Below are positions 1 through 8,272 of a stretch of 64,000 nucleotides of DNA, one piece after another (position 1 is the first letter of the stretch; every line of letters starts with the position of its first letter). The stretch covers positions 4,462,501 to 4,526,500 of the forward strand of contig NZ_AP025732.1 of NCBI RefSeq assembly GCF_023734775.1. Reading direction: 5' to 3'. Source of the stretch: Nostoc cf. commune SO-36 (GTDB lineage Bacteria; Cyanobacteriota; Cyanobacteriia; Cyanobacteriales; Nostocaceae). The translations under genes and the position numbers were made by a program. A model generated the notes under the pieces. That model saw nothing but the letters and a program-made list of their open reading frames with translations, ran no database searches and was not told the origin of the DNA.

Positions 1-1
1 T

Positions 2-127
2 AGCCTACAAGATTGTAACCATGCCATTGAGCTGCTTTCTGAAAATGTTGCAAGCGTAGCATCTAGCTTCTGGTTTGAGAGATGGTTAACTAATTTGTCG
101 CAGTTGATCAAAGCTAGTTCTCAATAA
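2..127 (+). CDS. 3' end of an unidentified protein (partial)
   Basis: One frame is open from the left edge and stops with TAA at 125-127, giving about 41 residues that end in ...LSQLIKASSQ. The piece is Leu/Ser-rich and probably helical, with no motif I recognise. The rest of the gene lies outside the window, so its identity cannot be judged. It could be a chance open frame, but it is the only frame open across the edge here and it is followed by non-coding-looking DNA. Confidence 0.35.
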   Translation, partial: SLQDCNHAIELLSENVASVASSFWFERWLTNLSQLIKASSQ

Positions 128-289
128 TTAAAAGTGCTGAGTTCCCTTAGCGATAGCGGGGCTTTAGCCCATGCTTCGGCTTAGAGTTAAAAGACGCCAC
201 GCTACTTGCAAGAAAACTACAGTAGCTTCATAAGGAGCGGAGATGTAATAAATACATAAATAATGAGAAACTCTTGTATTGTAATTCAC

Positions 290-910
290 TCAGGACTCAG
301 CACGATACTGATTGAATACTGCAACTGAGTCTTTGCGATCAAAAGAAAACACTGAATACGGGTCTTTTCGATTCCCCATCTCCATCCCAGGAGTGCCTAC
401 GGGCATTTGGGGAACTGATAAACCAGCAACATTTGGCTTTTCTTGAAGCAGACGTTTAATATCGTCTCCTGGGACATGTCCTTCGATGACATATCCATTA
501 ACAATTGCTGTGTGGCAAGATGACAAGTTAGCCGGCACGTTATACCTTTGTTTGACTGTTTCGATGTCAGGCGTAAAAATGTCAGTGATTTTAAAACCTT
601 GTCCCTTTAAATGATCAATCCACCCACCACAACAGTTACAGTCGGGACTGTGATATACGGTGGCATTTAAGGCTATTGAATTTAATGGTGTTTGTTGATC
701 CTGGATGCGCTTAGTAGCACTTACCAGTTGAGCATTGCCTACAACAGAAGTAGGAAAAACAGCTTGAGCATGACTCATAGAAGCAGTACTTCCCAAGATG
801 CCCAACACCCCTGCTGTTAGACAAATCATTATTACTACTCGCACAGCAGCAGGTACTAAGATGGGAAGCAACCATTTTTGCCAGCAATAAATAAATTGTT
901 TGTGCGACAT
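290..910 (-). CDS. DUF411 metal-binding protein, membrane-anchored or secreted
   Basis: The C-terminal two thirds match the DUF411 family, often found with copper-handling genes. A thioredoxin-like segment begins YHSPDCNCCGGW and continues through SCHTAIVNGYVIEGHVP to a Met-rich stretch (MPVGTPGMEMG) that could bind copper. I place the start at 910: an AGGAAG ribosome site lies a few bases upstream, and translation from there begins with a hydrophobic signal or anchor segment (LLPILVPAAV... to MSHAQA). The open frame extends to 1036, but that extra N-terminus is basic and looks non-coding. Export to the periplasm is inferred from the leader. No metal-transport gene is adjacent, so the metal partner is unknown. 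Confidence 0.75.
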   Translation of the reverse strand: MSHKQFIYCWQKWLLPILVPAAVRVVIMICLTAGVLGILGSTASMSHAQAVFPTSVVGNAQLVSATKRIQDQQTPLNSIALNATVYHSPDCNCCGGWIDHLKGQGFKITDIFTPDIETVKQRYNVPANLSSCHTAIVNGYVIEGHVPGDDIKRLLQEKPNVAGLSVPQMPVGTPGMEMGNRKDPYSVFSFDRKDSVAVFNQYRAES

Positions 911-1360
911 TTGAGACTTCCTAAAGTACGACATTGCAGAAATTTGAAACGAATTCTCTCGAAAAAGACTCTGCATACTTACTTTCTGGGAAGCTAAAGC
1001 GCCTATGCGCTTACTTTGCGTCCCTCTGCGTTTCAAATAAGTGGTTAAGCAAAATTAAATATATATTGCGATTGCTTCGTTCCTTGCAATGACAAGGGTT
1101 TGAAGTTTTCAAAATGTATAAATATTTTTGCACTACTACTTACACTACGATTCTACGCAAAATACTATGTCTTATAAATCAAAAGCGATTCTTTATTAGT
1201 CATAATAATTGTAAGGGACTTGCAAATAAAAATACCTTAAAAAGGCTACAACATAGATGTGTAGCCTTTTTTAAGGAAAACAAATGGAGCGATCGCTTTT
1301 TTTGAAACGATCGCCGCATAATAATTTATATTTTGATTCAGCAACGCCTGTCGTTCGCTT
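911..1360. other. Intergenic region
   Basis: No convincing gene is present. It contains a Nostoc-type short repeat (TTGCGATTGCTTCGTTCC near 1064-1081, related to the palindromes at 2963 and 33906) and the terminator hairpin at 1235-1276. A 63-codon open frame at 1114-1305 runs through the terminator and is not credible. Confidence 0.5.
1235..1276. terminator. Rho-independent type hairpin
   Basis: A 16-17 base stem (CCTTAAAAAGGCTACA and its complement TGTAGCC...TTAAGG) closes a short loop. Run-on T and A tracts lie on both sides, so it could serve as a bidirectional terminator downstream of the broken chaB-like gene. Confidence 0.6.
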
Positions 1361-1572
1361 CTATTCTGGTTTTTTGTGCCAATGCCCATCATCACCTTTT
1401 TCGTAATCGCGCTTTACCGCACTGCAAGCGACTCGAAAGGCACGTTCTTCTCCATCATATTGTTCTTAGGCGCTGTTAAATGCAGCCCGAAAAATTTCTT
1501 GAGATGCTTAGGTAAGTTTTCTTTGACTGAATCTGGTAAGTCTGCAATCTGTTTGTAGGGCATAAGTTTCAT
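1361..1572 (-). pseudogene. ChaB-like gene, frameshifted and with an internal stop
   Basis: The start encodes MKLMPYKQIADLPDSVKENL, a clear match to the N-terminus of ChaB-family proteins (once called cation transport regulators). The frame then leaves the family at about residue 30. In the next frame the family resumes as FRAAFNSA, hits a TAA, and continues EQYDGEERAFRVACSAVKRDYEKG to a stop at 1361. So one indel and one nonsense codon are visible. An AGGGGA ribosome site precedes the ATG at 1570-1572. It lies about 10 bases after the stop of the broken aldo/keto reductase, so the two were probably one operon. The protein is almost certainly non-functional. Confidence 0.75.
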
Positions 1573-1582
1573 TTCCCCTGTC

Positions 1583-2198
1583 TCACGTTTGCACTTGGCT
1601 TTGGAGCGGAAAGCCATGCTGAAGTCTGCCTTCATTAGCATCAAACTGCTTGGAGGTTTTGAAGAGTTCAAAACGCCCATTGGCAGCGTATTGGGCACAG
1701 CGATCGCGTCCGTGGGTGCAAACCTTCGTCATCCTTCGTCATCAAAAAAACCTTGTCTCGTCGTCCTTGTAGCGCCTCTCCCATCCACTCTTCACTACGA
1801 TGCTTGTTATACTCCCAAGCGTTATCCATGAAGGTGATGCCATTGTCAATAGCTTCGTGGGTCATGCGAATCGCCTCTTCCTTGCTCTTTGCTTGCCCTA
1901 AAGTTGAACCTCCAAGTGCGTAGGCGTAGCACGTCGTAGACATCGCCGACACTTTCACCCCAGTTTTTCCCAGTGGGTGGAGAGGAATTTCACCAGTGTT
2001 TGCGCTGTTCGTTGGAGTTGCAGATGATACTGGAACCTGTGCTGCTTCTACTTTGGGATTAGCATTGAGGATGTGATCAGCAAATATTGCCCCTGCACCT
2101 GCACCGATAAAGCCTATTCCTTTTAAAAAATGTCGCCGCTTTACCTCTAAAGGTAGATGCTTTTGAGCAGCTTCATCATTATTGTTTTGTTCTACCAT
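1583..2198 (-). pseudogene. Tat-exported aldo/keto reductase, decayed (duplication, deletion, repeat insertion)
   Basis: The N-terminus has a twin-arginine leader (VKRRHFLKGIGFIGAGAGA) and then aldo/keto reductase sequence: IPLHPLGKTGVKVSA, GGSTLGQAKSKEEAIRMTH, ITFMDNAWEYNKHRSEEWMG and KVFLMTK. After KVFLMTK a 10-base tandem duplication (1724-1733 and 1734-1743) shifts the frame. Removing one copy restores KVCTHGRD, but this is followed at once by what looks like the family's C-terminal end (FELFKTSKQFD), so most of the barrel is missing. A 29-bp Nostoc repeat also sits within the coding sequence (1918-1946), adding MSTTCYAYA between VSA and LGGS. The expected product is about 330-350 residues. 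The gene is dead; its substrate is unknown. Confidence 0.8.
1918..1946 (+). repeat. Dispersed 29-bp GC-rich repeat (copy 1), inside the aldo/keto reductase
   Basis: It reads GCGTAGGCGTAGCACG... ending ...GACATCGC. Related copies lie at 33078-33105, 38185-38213 and, reversed, 56204-56232. This copy appears to be an in-frame insertion in the reductase coding sequence. Confidence 0.65.
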
Positions 2199-2280
2199 TA
2201 ATTTTTCGTAATTAAAAATACTTAATTTTTGTCAACACCAATTACATCTTTGAAAATAATTCGTAATTGAATCCTTAACT

Positions 2281-2310
2281 ACGAATTACGAATTACGAAT
2301 TACGAATTAC
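2281..2310 (+). repeat. Short tandem heptamer repeat
   Basis: Four perfect copies of ACGAATT followed by a partial copy lie just 3' of the flavin-split-barrel gene. Degenerate copies extend to about 2255. Heptameric short tandem repeats (STRR) are common between genes in heterocystous cyanobacteria. Confidence 0.8.
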
Positions 2311-2318
2311 AAGCTTGA

Positions 2319-2768
2319 TTATGCCAAAAAACTAATTGTTTGTGGCTTGAAGCTCGATTCACTATCCCAATAATTAAGCTGGTTAATGTTCACTTTCAGC
2401 AAAGCAATATCGAGTTCATCTAGTCCTTTTGGAAACCAGGTTTGGAGTTCGGGCTTCCATAGCTCTCGCATCTTGTTGCGGTCTTTCACCAGTCCTGCTG
2501 AACCTGAAATAGAAACGTATCGCTGCTGTTCGGGTGACGAGAAAGTAATATTTACCTGGTCATAGTGTTCAATCTCAGTCACCTTATGGGAACCAGCATA
2601 AGTAAAGAACCAGAGTGCGGCTTCAGAGTTAATCTCACCACTTTTTGACATGGGGTAACTATGCAAACTGCCATCATCATCGACTGTGGTAAACATACCA
2701 TAATCAATATTTTTAATTAGTTCATGCAGTTTTTTAATCTGTTGATCGCGGTCTGTAGAAGTTGCCAT
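2319..2768 (-). CDS. Pyridoxamine 5'-phosphate oxidase-family protein (general stress protein 26 type)
   Basis: This 149-residue protein has the split-barrel flavin-binding pattern: an N-terminal helix (IKKLHELIKNIDYGMFTTVDDDG), then SYPMSKSGEI, ALWFFTYAGSHKVTEIEH and YVSISGSAGLVKDR, ending with KVNINQLNYWDS. These match bacterial 'general stress protein' members, which bind FMN or F420-like cofactors; the physiological substrate is usually unknown. The length is complete for the family. It stands upstream of the broken reductase on the same strand with a 120-base gap containing heptamer repeats, so co-transcription is possible but not certain. Confidence 0.85.
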   Translation of the reverse strand: MATSTDRDQQIKKLHELIKNIDYGMFTTVDDDGSLHSYPMSKSGEINSEAALWFFTYAGSHKVTEIEHYDQVNITFSSPEQQRYVSISGSAGLVKDRNKMRELWKPELQTWFPKGLDELDIALLKVNINQLNYWDSESSFKPQTISFLA

Positions 2769-2962
2769 AGTTTGTAGTTATTTGTCTGTTTACTTTTCCT
2801 CGACTGTAATTTTTGAGTACAATCAAGTTTTATATTGGTAAAGTTATTTTTTAGTATTAACCTTTTTTGTTTAAATTGCGTGAGTCTACAGATGGAATTA
2901 TCCTAAAATTAAGTTTTTTAGTTATATCTAAGTAGGTAGGCATGATTAAATACAAGATGTCA

Positions 2963-3019
2963 TTGCGAGTGAAGCGAAGCAATCACAAAGTCTCAGGGAT
3001 TGCTTCGCTTCACTCGCAA
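2963..3019. repeat. Long palindrome (22-base arms)
   Basis: The arms TTGCGAGTGAAGCGAAGCAA+TC (2963-2984) and its exact complement (2998-3019) flank a 13-base loop. The same family recurs at 33906-33968. Such elements are dispersed between genes in Nostoc genomes. Confidence 0.8.
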
Positions 3020-3041
3020 CGACGGAACATATTATACGCCT

Positions 3042-3136
3042 TATAGCGGTATGCAGTTGAGTGAGATACAAAAACTTTGCTGAAATAATTTGACAGTAAG
3101 GACTTTGGTGTTCTCATCCAATCGATAACCGCTATA
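3042..3136. repeat. MITE-like unit with 9-base inverted ends
   Basis: TATAGCGGT at 3042-3050 and ACCGCTATA at 3128-3136 bound 95 bases without coding potential. The terminal inverted repeat and size fit a small non-autonomous element, but only one copy is seen in this window. Confidence 0.4.
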
Positions 3137-3442
3137 TGTGAATTAAAAATTATCAAGCAATATCAAAGGTTTCAGCCTTAGCTTCAATTGTAACCTCTAG
3201 CCTTATGAACAAGACTACGTTGTTTCAGCCTTCAACTCACATAAGCCGTATTATATTTATTTACGCCCATTTACTTATAAAGATATTGGTTGATAGTGAC
3301 TGTTATGTACGTATACAACTTTTAGGCATAAAAATAGGGCTTTTCAGTACTGGCGGCAGCAACCAAGGAGCAGCATTACTAGCCTCTGGCTGGAAACTAG
3401 ATTTGAAAAGGCTTTTACCTTAAGTTGACACCAATGACAGCT

Positions 3443-4347
3443 CTACGCCTCTACAGACGATTCATTTATTATTGTCCCTAGACTTTTCGGGAAGTATGAA
3501 CATGCATCATACATCCAATCTAATAATTTTGTTATGCTATCTCCCCAAGATTTAGTGGTTTCAAATATCTGGCGAAATTGTTCTTTAAGTGCGTGCATTT
3601 TAGCGAGAGTCGGCGACACGTCTAACACGGAGTTTAATTTTTATTTTTGCTTGTCATTTAAAGAAGATTCATTTTTAATTAAACTATATTTGCTTTTACC
3701 TAATGCCTCTAGTATGCAAGATTTTTCGGATTTATCTTTTCACGACATTACTGCTTTCTTCTCAGTTTTACGCATCCTATCTAATTCATAATTTACTTGT
3801 TTCATCACATGAAAACTGTCAGCAGTTATTTTAGCATTTGGCGTTAAATCTTCTACTAAACTTTTATAAGGCGACCAGAGATCAATACTCACTTCAACAA
3901 GCATAATTAAGTACTTCAAATTCCCAGCCAGCAATTACTTCACGAATACAAGATATCCGTGAAGTAATTGCACTATTTAAATTGGCTTATGAGTATCTAA
4001 ATCCACTAATACTGCTAAGTAGTTTCCTGGCCTTTTAACTAAAACTGTTTCATCTATGCCTAACTTTTTACCTGACTTAAGTTAATATTTAATATTTGTG
4101 ACACTTGCTTTTTGAACATTGATTCTACTTCTTCATCACTCAATCGATTCCTTTCGACAACACTATGAATATTACTATTTAATACCTGTTGTACTATGTC
4201 TGTTGCTAATTTTTTTATATATCCTTTACTTTTATCTACAAAATCTAGTTTCTCACTAAAGACTTTTTTACATTTATGACATTTGAACTGGCGACGATTT
4301 ATTTTTAAGAGTACTGGCTTTTTACTCCAAGGTAAATCATGAATCAT
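3443..4347 (-). pseudogene. ISL3-family transposase remnant
   Basis: Three separate frames together cover an ISL3 transposase. The zinc-ribbon/DNA-binding part has IHDLPWSKKPVLLKINRRQF and CHKCKKVFSEKLDFVD. The catalytic start is KLGIDETVLVKRPGNYLAVL, then EVSIDLWSPYKSLVEDLTPNA and ADSFHVMKQVN. The C-terminal part has EQFRQIFETTKSW. Stops and frame changes interrupt it, and a palindrome (about 3932-3970) is inserted between the catalytic segments. The N-terminus is cut off by the 100-bp MITE at 4345-4444. No intact terminal repeats were identified. Non-functional. Confidence 0.8.
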
Positions 4348-4444
4348 CGCGCTTCCGGCTATTATGCAATACAGTTTTCCTCTAGCCCCCTCATATCATA
4401 GCTTTCAGCTTTGAGGATGTACCTCATAGCCGCCGGAAGTGCTG
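4345..4444. mobile_element. 100-bp MITE related to IS630 (copy 1)
   Basis: The right end reads GGAAGTGCTG followed by TA, and the body contains CTTTGAGGATGTACCTCATAG. It matches the copies at 35780-35879 and 51335-51434 over its full length. Its left end is degenerate (CGCGCTTCC). It abuts and truncates the ISL3 transposase remnant. Confidence 0.75.
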
Positions 4445-4779
4445 TATGCGGCAAGCTGTGCTACATAAACTTCAAACTCATACAGATATCAGAGATATCT
4501 TACTTTCCAGAGGCAATGCAGAAATTGTTGAAAACTGACCTATTGATTTTTACTGGGGTTGCGGAGCCGATGGGAGTGGTAAAAATATGCTAGGAAAAAT
4601 TTTAATGGAGGTGCGAGAGATCCTGCATCATACATACGACGCAGATGTTGAGAATAGAACTGTTAAATAATATTGTTGCTATGAATTGCTTATGCGAGTG
4701 TGGTAAATCAGCTTGATGAAAGATGCATCCTGGTTTTGGGAACACTAGATTTACCACCAGACTTAACAGGAAGGGGTTC
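4445..4779. other. Gap between MITE and TPR gene
   Basis: No gene is recognised here. Short open frames begin inside the MITE and have no family resemblance. An alternative upstream ATG for the TPR gene lies at 4723. Confidence 0.4.
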
Positions 4780-5880
4780 ATGCCTAAAGGCGAATGGAAT
4801 AATAGATCAAAAAATACAGTTCCCCTGCAATTACCCATAAAACACCTAAAACCAGTGAAGCGTAATACAATTACCCATGAATTTGACTCTGGTTCACAAG
4901 CAGAAATACTACCTCCACAGGAAAGTGATGATCGTTTATCTGAAGCATCCAACCTACTACGCCTGGGAATTCAACAACAACAAGCTGGTGAATTAATAAC
5001 GGCGATGAAGTCTTTACAACAATCATTGGGGCTGTTTCAGGCAGTTGGGGATTTAGAAAAACAGGCACAGGTACTTTCTTTATTAGGATTGTTGACTTAC
5101 AGCGCTGGAGACTACAAAGGTGCTATTTCTTACTCTCAACAGTGTTTGTCTTTGCTCAATAACACTTCAGATTTAGCATTGCAGATGCAAGCACTTTCCC
5201 ATTTAGGCAATGCATACCGTCACCTGAATGACCATAATAAGGCTATTGAGTTTTTGGAAAAGTGTTTGAAAATAACGCAGCAACTGCAAGACAAACGCAG
5301 TCAAGTGGCAGCACTGAATAATTTGGGATTGGTGTATAAAGCTTTGGGCAACTTTACACAGGCTATTGAGTATCAGCAGCAAAGCCTAGAGATTGTACGG
5401 GAACTCAAAGATAACTGGGGCGAAGAACAGGTACTCAAGAATTTGGGTAATGCTTGGTATGCTTTGAACAATTATCCAAAAGCGATCGCCTATTATGAAC
5501 AGTGCGTAGTACTATCACGCTCCTTAAAAAATGTTCGCAGTGCTTCTCAGGTGCTAAAGAATCTGGGTAATGCTTGTTATGCTTTAGGTGATTATACCAA
5601 AGCCATTAAGTATTATGAAGACCGATTGCAATTAGCCAAAGAAATTCAAGACAAGCGTAGCGAGGAACAGTCTTTAAGTAGTTTAGGAGTTGCTTGTGAA
5701 GCTTTGGGTGACTACAACAAAGCAATTACATATTATGAAGAACGTTTGTTGTTAGCGAGGAATATCAAAGATCGCCGCAGTGAAGAACAAGCTCTTGCTA
5801 GTCTGAAAGTCGCTTGCTACGCCTTGGGTGATTATGCCAAAGCCATGCAATATCAGCAGGGAACGTCTCAAAATACTTAA
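4780..5880 (+). CDS. Tetratricopeptide repeat protein
   Basis: After an N-terminal region of about 60 residues without clear homology, the protein is a run of roughly seven 40-residue TPR units of the long (Rapsyn/LGN-like) type. Each carries a variant of ALxxLGxAxxALGDYxKAIxYYEE followed by a linker such as LAKEIQDKRSEEQ. Such arrays are protein-binding scaffolds, common in Nostoc signalling proteins; no catalytic domain is present. I favour ATG 4780, preceded by AGGAAGGGG at good spacing, over the upstream ATG at 4723. It is a single-gene unit facing a convergent phosphoribosyltransferase. The partner protein is unknown. Confidence 0.75.
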   Translation: MPKGEWNNRSKNTVPLQLPIKHLKPVKRNTITHEFDSGSQAEILPPQESDDRLSEASNLLRLGIQQQQAGELITAMKSLQQSLGLFQAVGDLEKQAQVLSLLGLLTYSAGDYKGAISYSQQCLSLLNNTSDLALQMQALSHLGNAYRHLNDHNKAIEFLEKCLKITQQLQDKRSQVAALNNLGLVYKALGNFTQAIEYQQQSLEIVRELKDNWGEEQVLKNLGNAWYALNNYPKAIAYYEQCVVLSRSLKNVRSASQVLKNLGNACYALGDYTKAIKYYEDRLQLAKEIQDKRSEEQSLSSLGVACEALGDYNKAITYYEERLLLARNIKDRRSEEQALASLKVACYALGDYAKAMQYQQGTSQNT

Positions 5881-5925
5881 AAAGCAAAAGAGGAAAACAA
5901 TTCAAAATTACTCGCCTAGGTCAAT

Positions 5926-6606
5926 TTATCCTATTGTCTTTTGTTGCTGGAGATATGCGAGAACTTCTAATGTATCTACTTGGGGAAATTGGGCGTAAAA
6001 ATTACTTACACTCCAAAAGAGTTCTGGTGTTTCTAAGATAATTGTGCGATCGCCCCATTGTTTTAACCAGGGTAGCAATTTTTGTGGCGCTACTGGAGTA
6101 CATAGCCAAACTGCTGCTGGAGAAAGCGTTTTAAGAGCAGTTGCCGCTACCGCTATTGTCATACCTGTAGCAATGCCATCATCAACTAAGATGAGTGTGG
6201 CATCCTGTGCATTCACCTGCGGACAAGCAGGAATTAATTGAGCCTCAAGAGACTTAGCAAGGTTTATCGCTTTATTTAAAGCTACTTCCCTTCCCCGCGC
6301 ATCATGTTTAGAGCGAAATAGCTTTTGATCAGTCCAAAGAACATTTCCAAAAGTAGTGACTGCACCAATTGCTAACTCTGGGTTTTCTGGATGGCTTATC
6401 TTTTTTGCCACAACAATTGTCAAGGGACAATCCAAAAGACGCGCTATTGGTGCTGCTACTGGTACACCCCCTCTTGGCAAAGCATAAACAATTGGTACAG
6501 GCTTTACCCCAGAATCAATAGTTTGCTGAGTCAAAACATCATGAATCACTCGCGCCAATAACTCACCCGCATAGGTGCGATCGGCGAAAAATGGGGTATG
6601 TGACAT
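5926..6606 (-). CDS. Phosphoribosyltransferase-family protein
   Basis: The protein has the type I PRTase fold signature: PIVYALPRGGVPVAAPIA near the start and the PRPP-binding loop LILVDDGIATGMTI around residue 145. Family members of this kind are annotated as putative phosphoribosyltransferases of unknown substrate, sometimes fused to dienelactone hydrolase-like domains; here only the PRTase is present. The start at 6606 (MSHTPFFADR) follows a GGGGGAAA ribosome site; an in-frame ATG five codons upstream is less likely. It is divergent from the uracil-DNA glycosylase gene, with a 156-base shared promoter region. Confidence 0.8.
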   Translation of the reverse strand: MSHTPFFADRTYAGELLARVIHDVLTQQTIDSGVKPVPIVYALPRGGVPVAAPIARLLDCPLTIVVAKKISHPENPELAIGAVTTFGNVLWTDQKLFRSKHDARGREVALNKAINLAKSLEAQLIPACPQVNAQDATLILVDDGIATGMTIAVAATALKTLSPAAVWLCTPVAPQKLLPWLKQWGDRTIILETPELFWSVSNFYAQFPQVDTLEVLAYLQQQKTIG

Positions 6607-6762
6607 GGTTTCCCCCAGCATTTTAGGACGGCACTGCTTTTATCATGACTGAATTTTGTCTTAAATTAACTGATACAATAAGATTTGTATAAATAACTAA
6701 GTATTCAGTAAAAATCTATTTGTTCTGATAAATATCCAGCCAGAGGGGTATTTAACTCAGAT

Positions 6763-7479
6763 ATGATAGTTAGCGCTGATGCCAAAATCCTGATTTTCAT
6801 GAGCAGCGAAACCCAACTCAGCCTCTTCGACGACTCAAGTTTTAACCAACGAGAACTAATTCCTACAGACGCAAAAATTGCGATCGCTCCGGGAACTTAT
6901 TCCAACATAACGGAATTGACACAGGATTGCGATCGCTGCCACCGTTGTCCATTGGGAGACACTCGCACTCATGCTGTTGTCGGACGCGGTAATCTCAAAG
7001 CACCAATCATGGTTATAGGGGAAGCGCCCGGTCAAAATGAAGACGAAACTGGCTTACCATTTGTAGGCAGATCAGGCCAGTTGTTGGAGAAAATTCTGGC
7101 ATCTGTAAATCTGACTACTGAGCAAGATGTATACATTGCCAATATCAATAAATGTCGTCCACCAGATAATAGAGTTCCTACCCCTGTAGAAGTGGCAGCT
7201 TGTTTACCCTATTTATTAGAACAAATTCGCTTGGTTGACCCCAAAATTATTTTGTTAACAGGTGCAACTGCTGTCAAAGGCATTACTGGCGATAAGCGGG
7301 GAATTACAAAAATTCGCGGACAGTGGCTGGAGTGGGAAGGACGTTTATGTATGCCAATTTTTCATCCTTCCTACTTGCTGCGTAATCCTTCTAAAGAAAG
7401 AGGTGCGCCTAAATGGTTGATGTGGCAGGATATCCAGGCTGTACGAGCTAAGTTAGATGAAATTCAAAATAACAGCTAA
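6763..7479 (+). CDS. Family 4 uracil-DNA glycosylase (Fe-S type)
   Basis: The enzyme removes uracil from DNA during base excision repair. Family 4 hallmarks are visible: the CDRCHRCPLGDTRTH cysteine cluster, the active-site loop VIGEAPGQNEDETGLPFVGR, NINKCRPPDNRVPTPVE with a further cluster cysteine, ACLPYLLEQI, and the closing FHPSYLLRNPS motif. Four cysteines for a 4Fe-4S cluster are in place. The length of 226-238 residues is normal. Two starts are possible: ATG 6763, or ATG 6799 (MSSETQLSLFDD), the latter resembling homologues. A strong terminator follows. Confidence 0.92.
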   Translation: MIVSADAKILIFMSSETQLSLFDDSSFNQRELIPTDAKIAIAPGTYSNITELTQDCDRCHRCPLGDTRTHAVVGRGNLKAPIMVIGEAPGQNEDETGLPFVGRSGQLLEKILASVNLTTEQDVYIANINKCRPPDNRVPTPVEVAACLPYLLEQIRLVDPKIILLTGATAVKGITGDKRGITKIRGQWLEWEGRLCMPIFHPSYLLRNPSKERGAPKWLMWQDIQAVRAKLDEIQNNS

Positions 7480-7487
7480 TTTACTAG

Positions 7488-7530
7488 ACTTGCCCAAAAA
7501 ATGCAAACTACAACTGCATTTTTTTCAAGT
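7488..7530 (+). terminator. Terminator after the uracil-DNA glycosylase gene
   Basis: The stem ACTTG..AAAAAATGCA pairs with TGCATTTTTTT..CAAGT around a short loop, leaving a T run at the 3' side of the inner stem. Confidence 0.8.
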
Positions 7531-7633
7531 CTATGTCTGATTATGCCGGAGTTTTGACTGCTAGGGAGGTCTGAAAGTGCGATCGCTGGGAATAATACAT
7601 GAAATATTAATTAGCTAACCACCAATCGCACAA

Positions 7634-8092
7634 ATGACCCAAGATCAAAAACCCAAGCCAAAGTCTCTCACCGGCTCCAATTCCCCCTCTTCGCTTGCGG
7701 GGAGGGGGTTAGGGGGTGGGGTTCCGGGATACCCTTGGCAAACCCCACACGAACTTTGGAAAAAACTTAAGCCATTGGCGCGACAGATGCGTTGTGAACC
7801 AACTCCAGCAGAAAAGTTACTTTGGCATAAGTTGAGAGACAAGCAACTTTTGGGTTTTAAGTTCCGCCGTCAGCAGACAATTGACCGTTTTATCGTCGAT
7901 TTTTACTGTAATGAAGCGCGTTTAGTGGTGGAAGTAGATGGCGAAATTCATGATTACACCCAACAGGAAGATGCGATACGTCAAGAATTTTTGGAGAGTT
8001 TGGGGTTGAAGGTTGTGCGATTTAGAAATGAGGATGTTCTGGAGAGGATGGAGGGGATGTTACAGGATATTGCTAGTCACTTGCAGAGATAG
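7634..8092 (+). CDS. DUF559 domain protein (Vsr/REase-like fold)
   Basis: From about residue 40 the protein matches DUF559, a small endonuclease-like family related to very-short-patch repair nucleases: ARQMRCEPTPAEKLLWHKLR, FKFRRQQTIDRFIVDFYC, LVVEVDGEIHDYTQQED and GLKVVRFRNEDVL. The conserved D, E-x-D and H residues of the fold are in place. The first 40 residues are largely translation of a G-rich repeat (7682-7721) that recurs inverted after the gene, so the natural start could be internal or the repeat may have been captured. DUF559 genes are frequently mobile; the true target is unknown. Confidence 0.85.
   Translation: MTQDQKPKPKSLTGSNSPSSLAGRGLGGGVPGYPWQTPHELWKKLKPLARQMRCEPTPAEKLLWHKLRDKQLLGFKFRRQQTIDRFIVDFYCNEARLVVEVDGEIHDYTQQEDAIRQEFLESLGLKVVRFRNEDVLERMEGMLQDIASHLQR
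7682..7721 (+). repeat. Left arm of a ~38-bp inverted repeat flanking the DUF559 gene
   Basis: The segment begins TCCCCCTCTTCGCTTGCGG and ends GGGGGTGGGG. Its near-exact reverse complement lies at 8095-8132, just after the stop codon. The left arm lies inside the annotated coding sequence. Confidence 0.8.
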
Positions 8093-8094
8093 AA

Positions 8095-8132
8095 CCCCAC
8101 CCCCAACCCCCTCCCCGCAAGCGAGGAGGGGG
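8095..8132 (-). repeat. Right arm of the inverted repeat flanking the DUF559 gene
   Basis: It begins CCCCACCCCCAACCCCCTCC and ends GAGGAGGGGG. It pairs with 7682-7721 and begins three bases after the DUF559 stop codon. Confidence 0.8.
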
Positions 8133-8272
8133 CTAATTATGTGATTTTTGGTGGTGTGTGCGATCGTAATAATTTGACAATTATTTTACAGGATAGTGAT
8201 TTTGAGCGCGTGGATTATGTTAATCGCTTAAGCAATATGGGAATACTATATATAAGTTTTAAGGATAAAAAT

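Larger units (their letters stand above)
2769..3442. other. Intergenic region with palindromic repeats
   Basis: It contains the palindrome at 2963-3019 and the MITE-like unit at 3042-3136. A 72-codon open frame at 3205-3423 has no recognisable family and is not called. The right part may include the left end of the ISL3 remnant. Confidence 0.5.

Noticed and set aside
1114..1305. 63-codon plus-strand frame
   Set aside because: It reads straight through a strong terminator hairpin and has random composition.
3205..3423. 72-codon plus-strand frame
   Set aside because: No family likeness and an AT-rich composition like the surrounding spacer; it is next to a decayed IS.
4411..4593. Start codons within the 100-bp MITE (MRMYLIAAGSAV)
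   Set aside because: The same peptide start arises from MITE copies at several places; it is a property of the repeat, not a gene.
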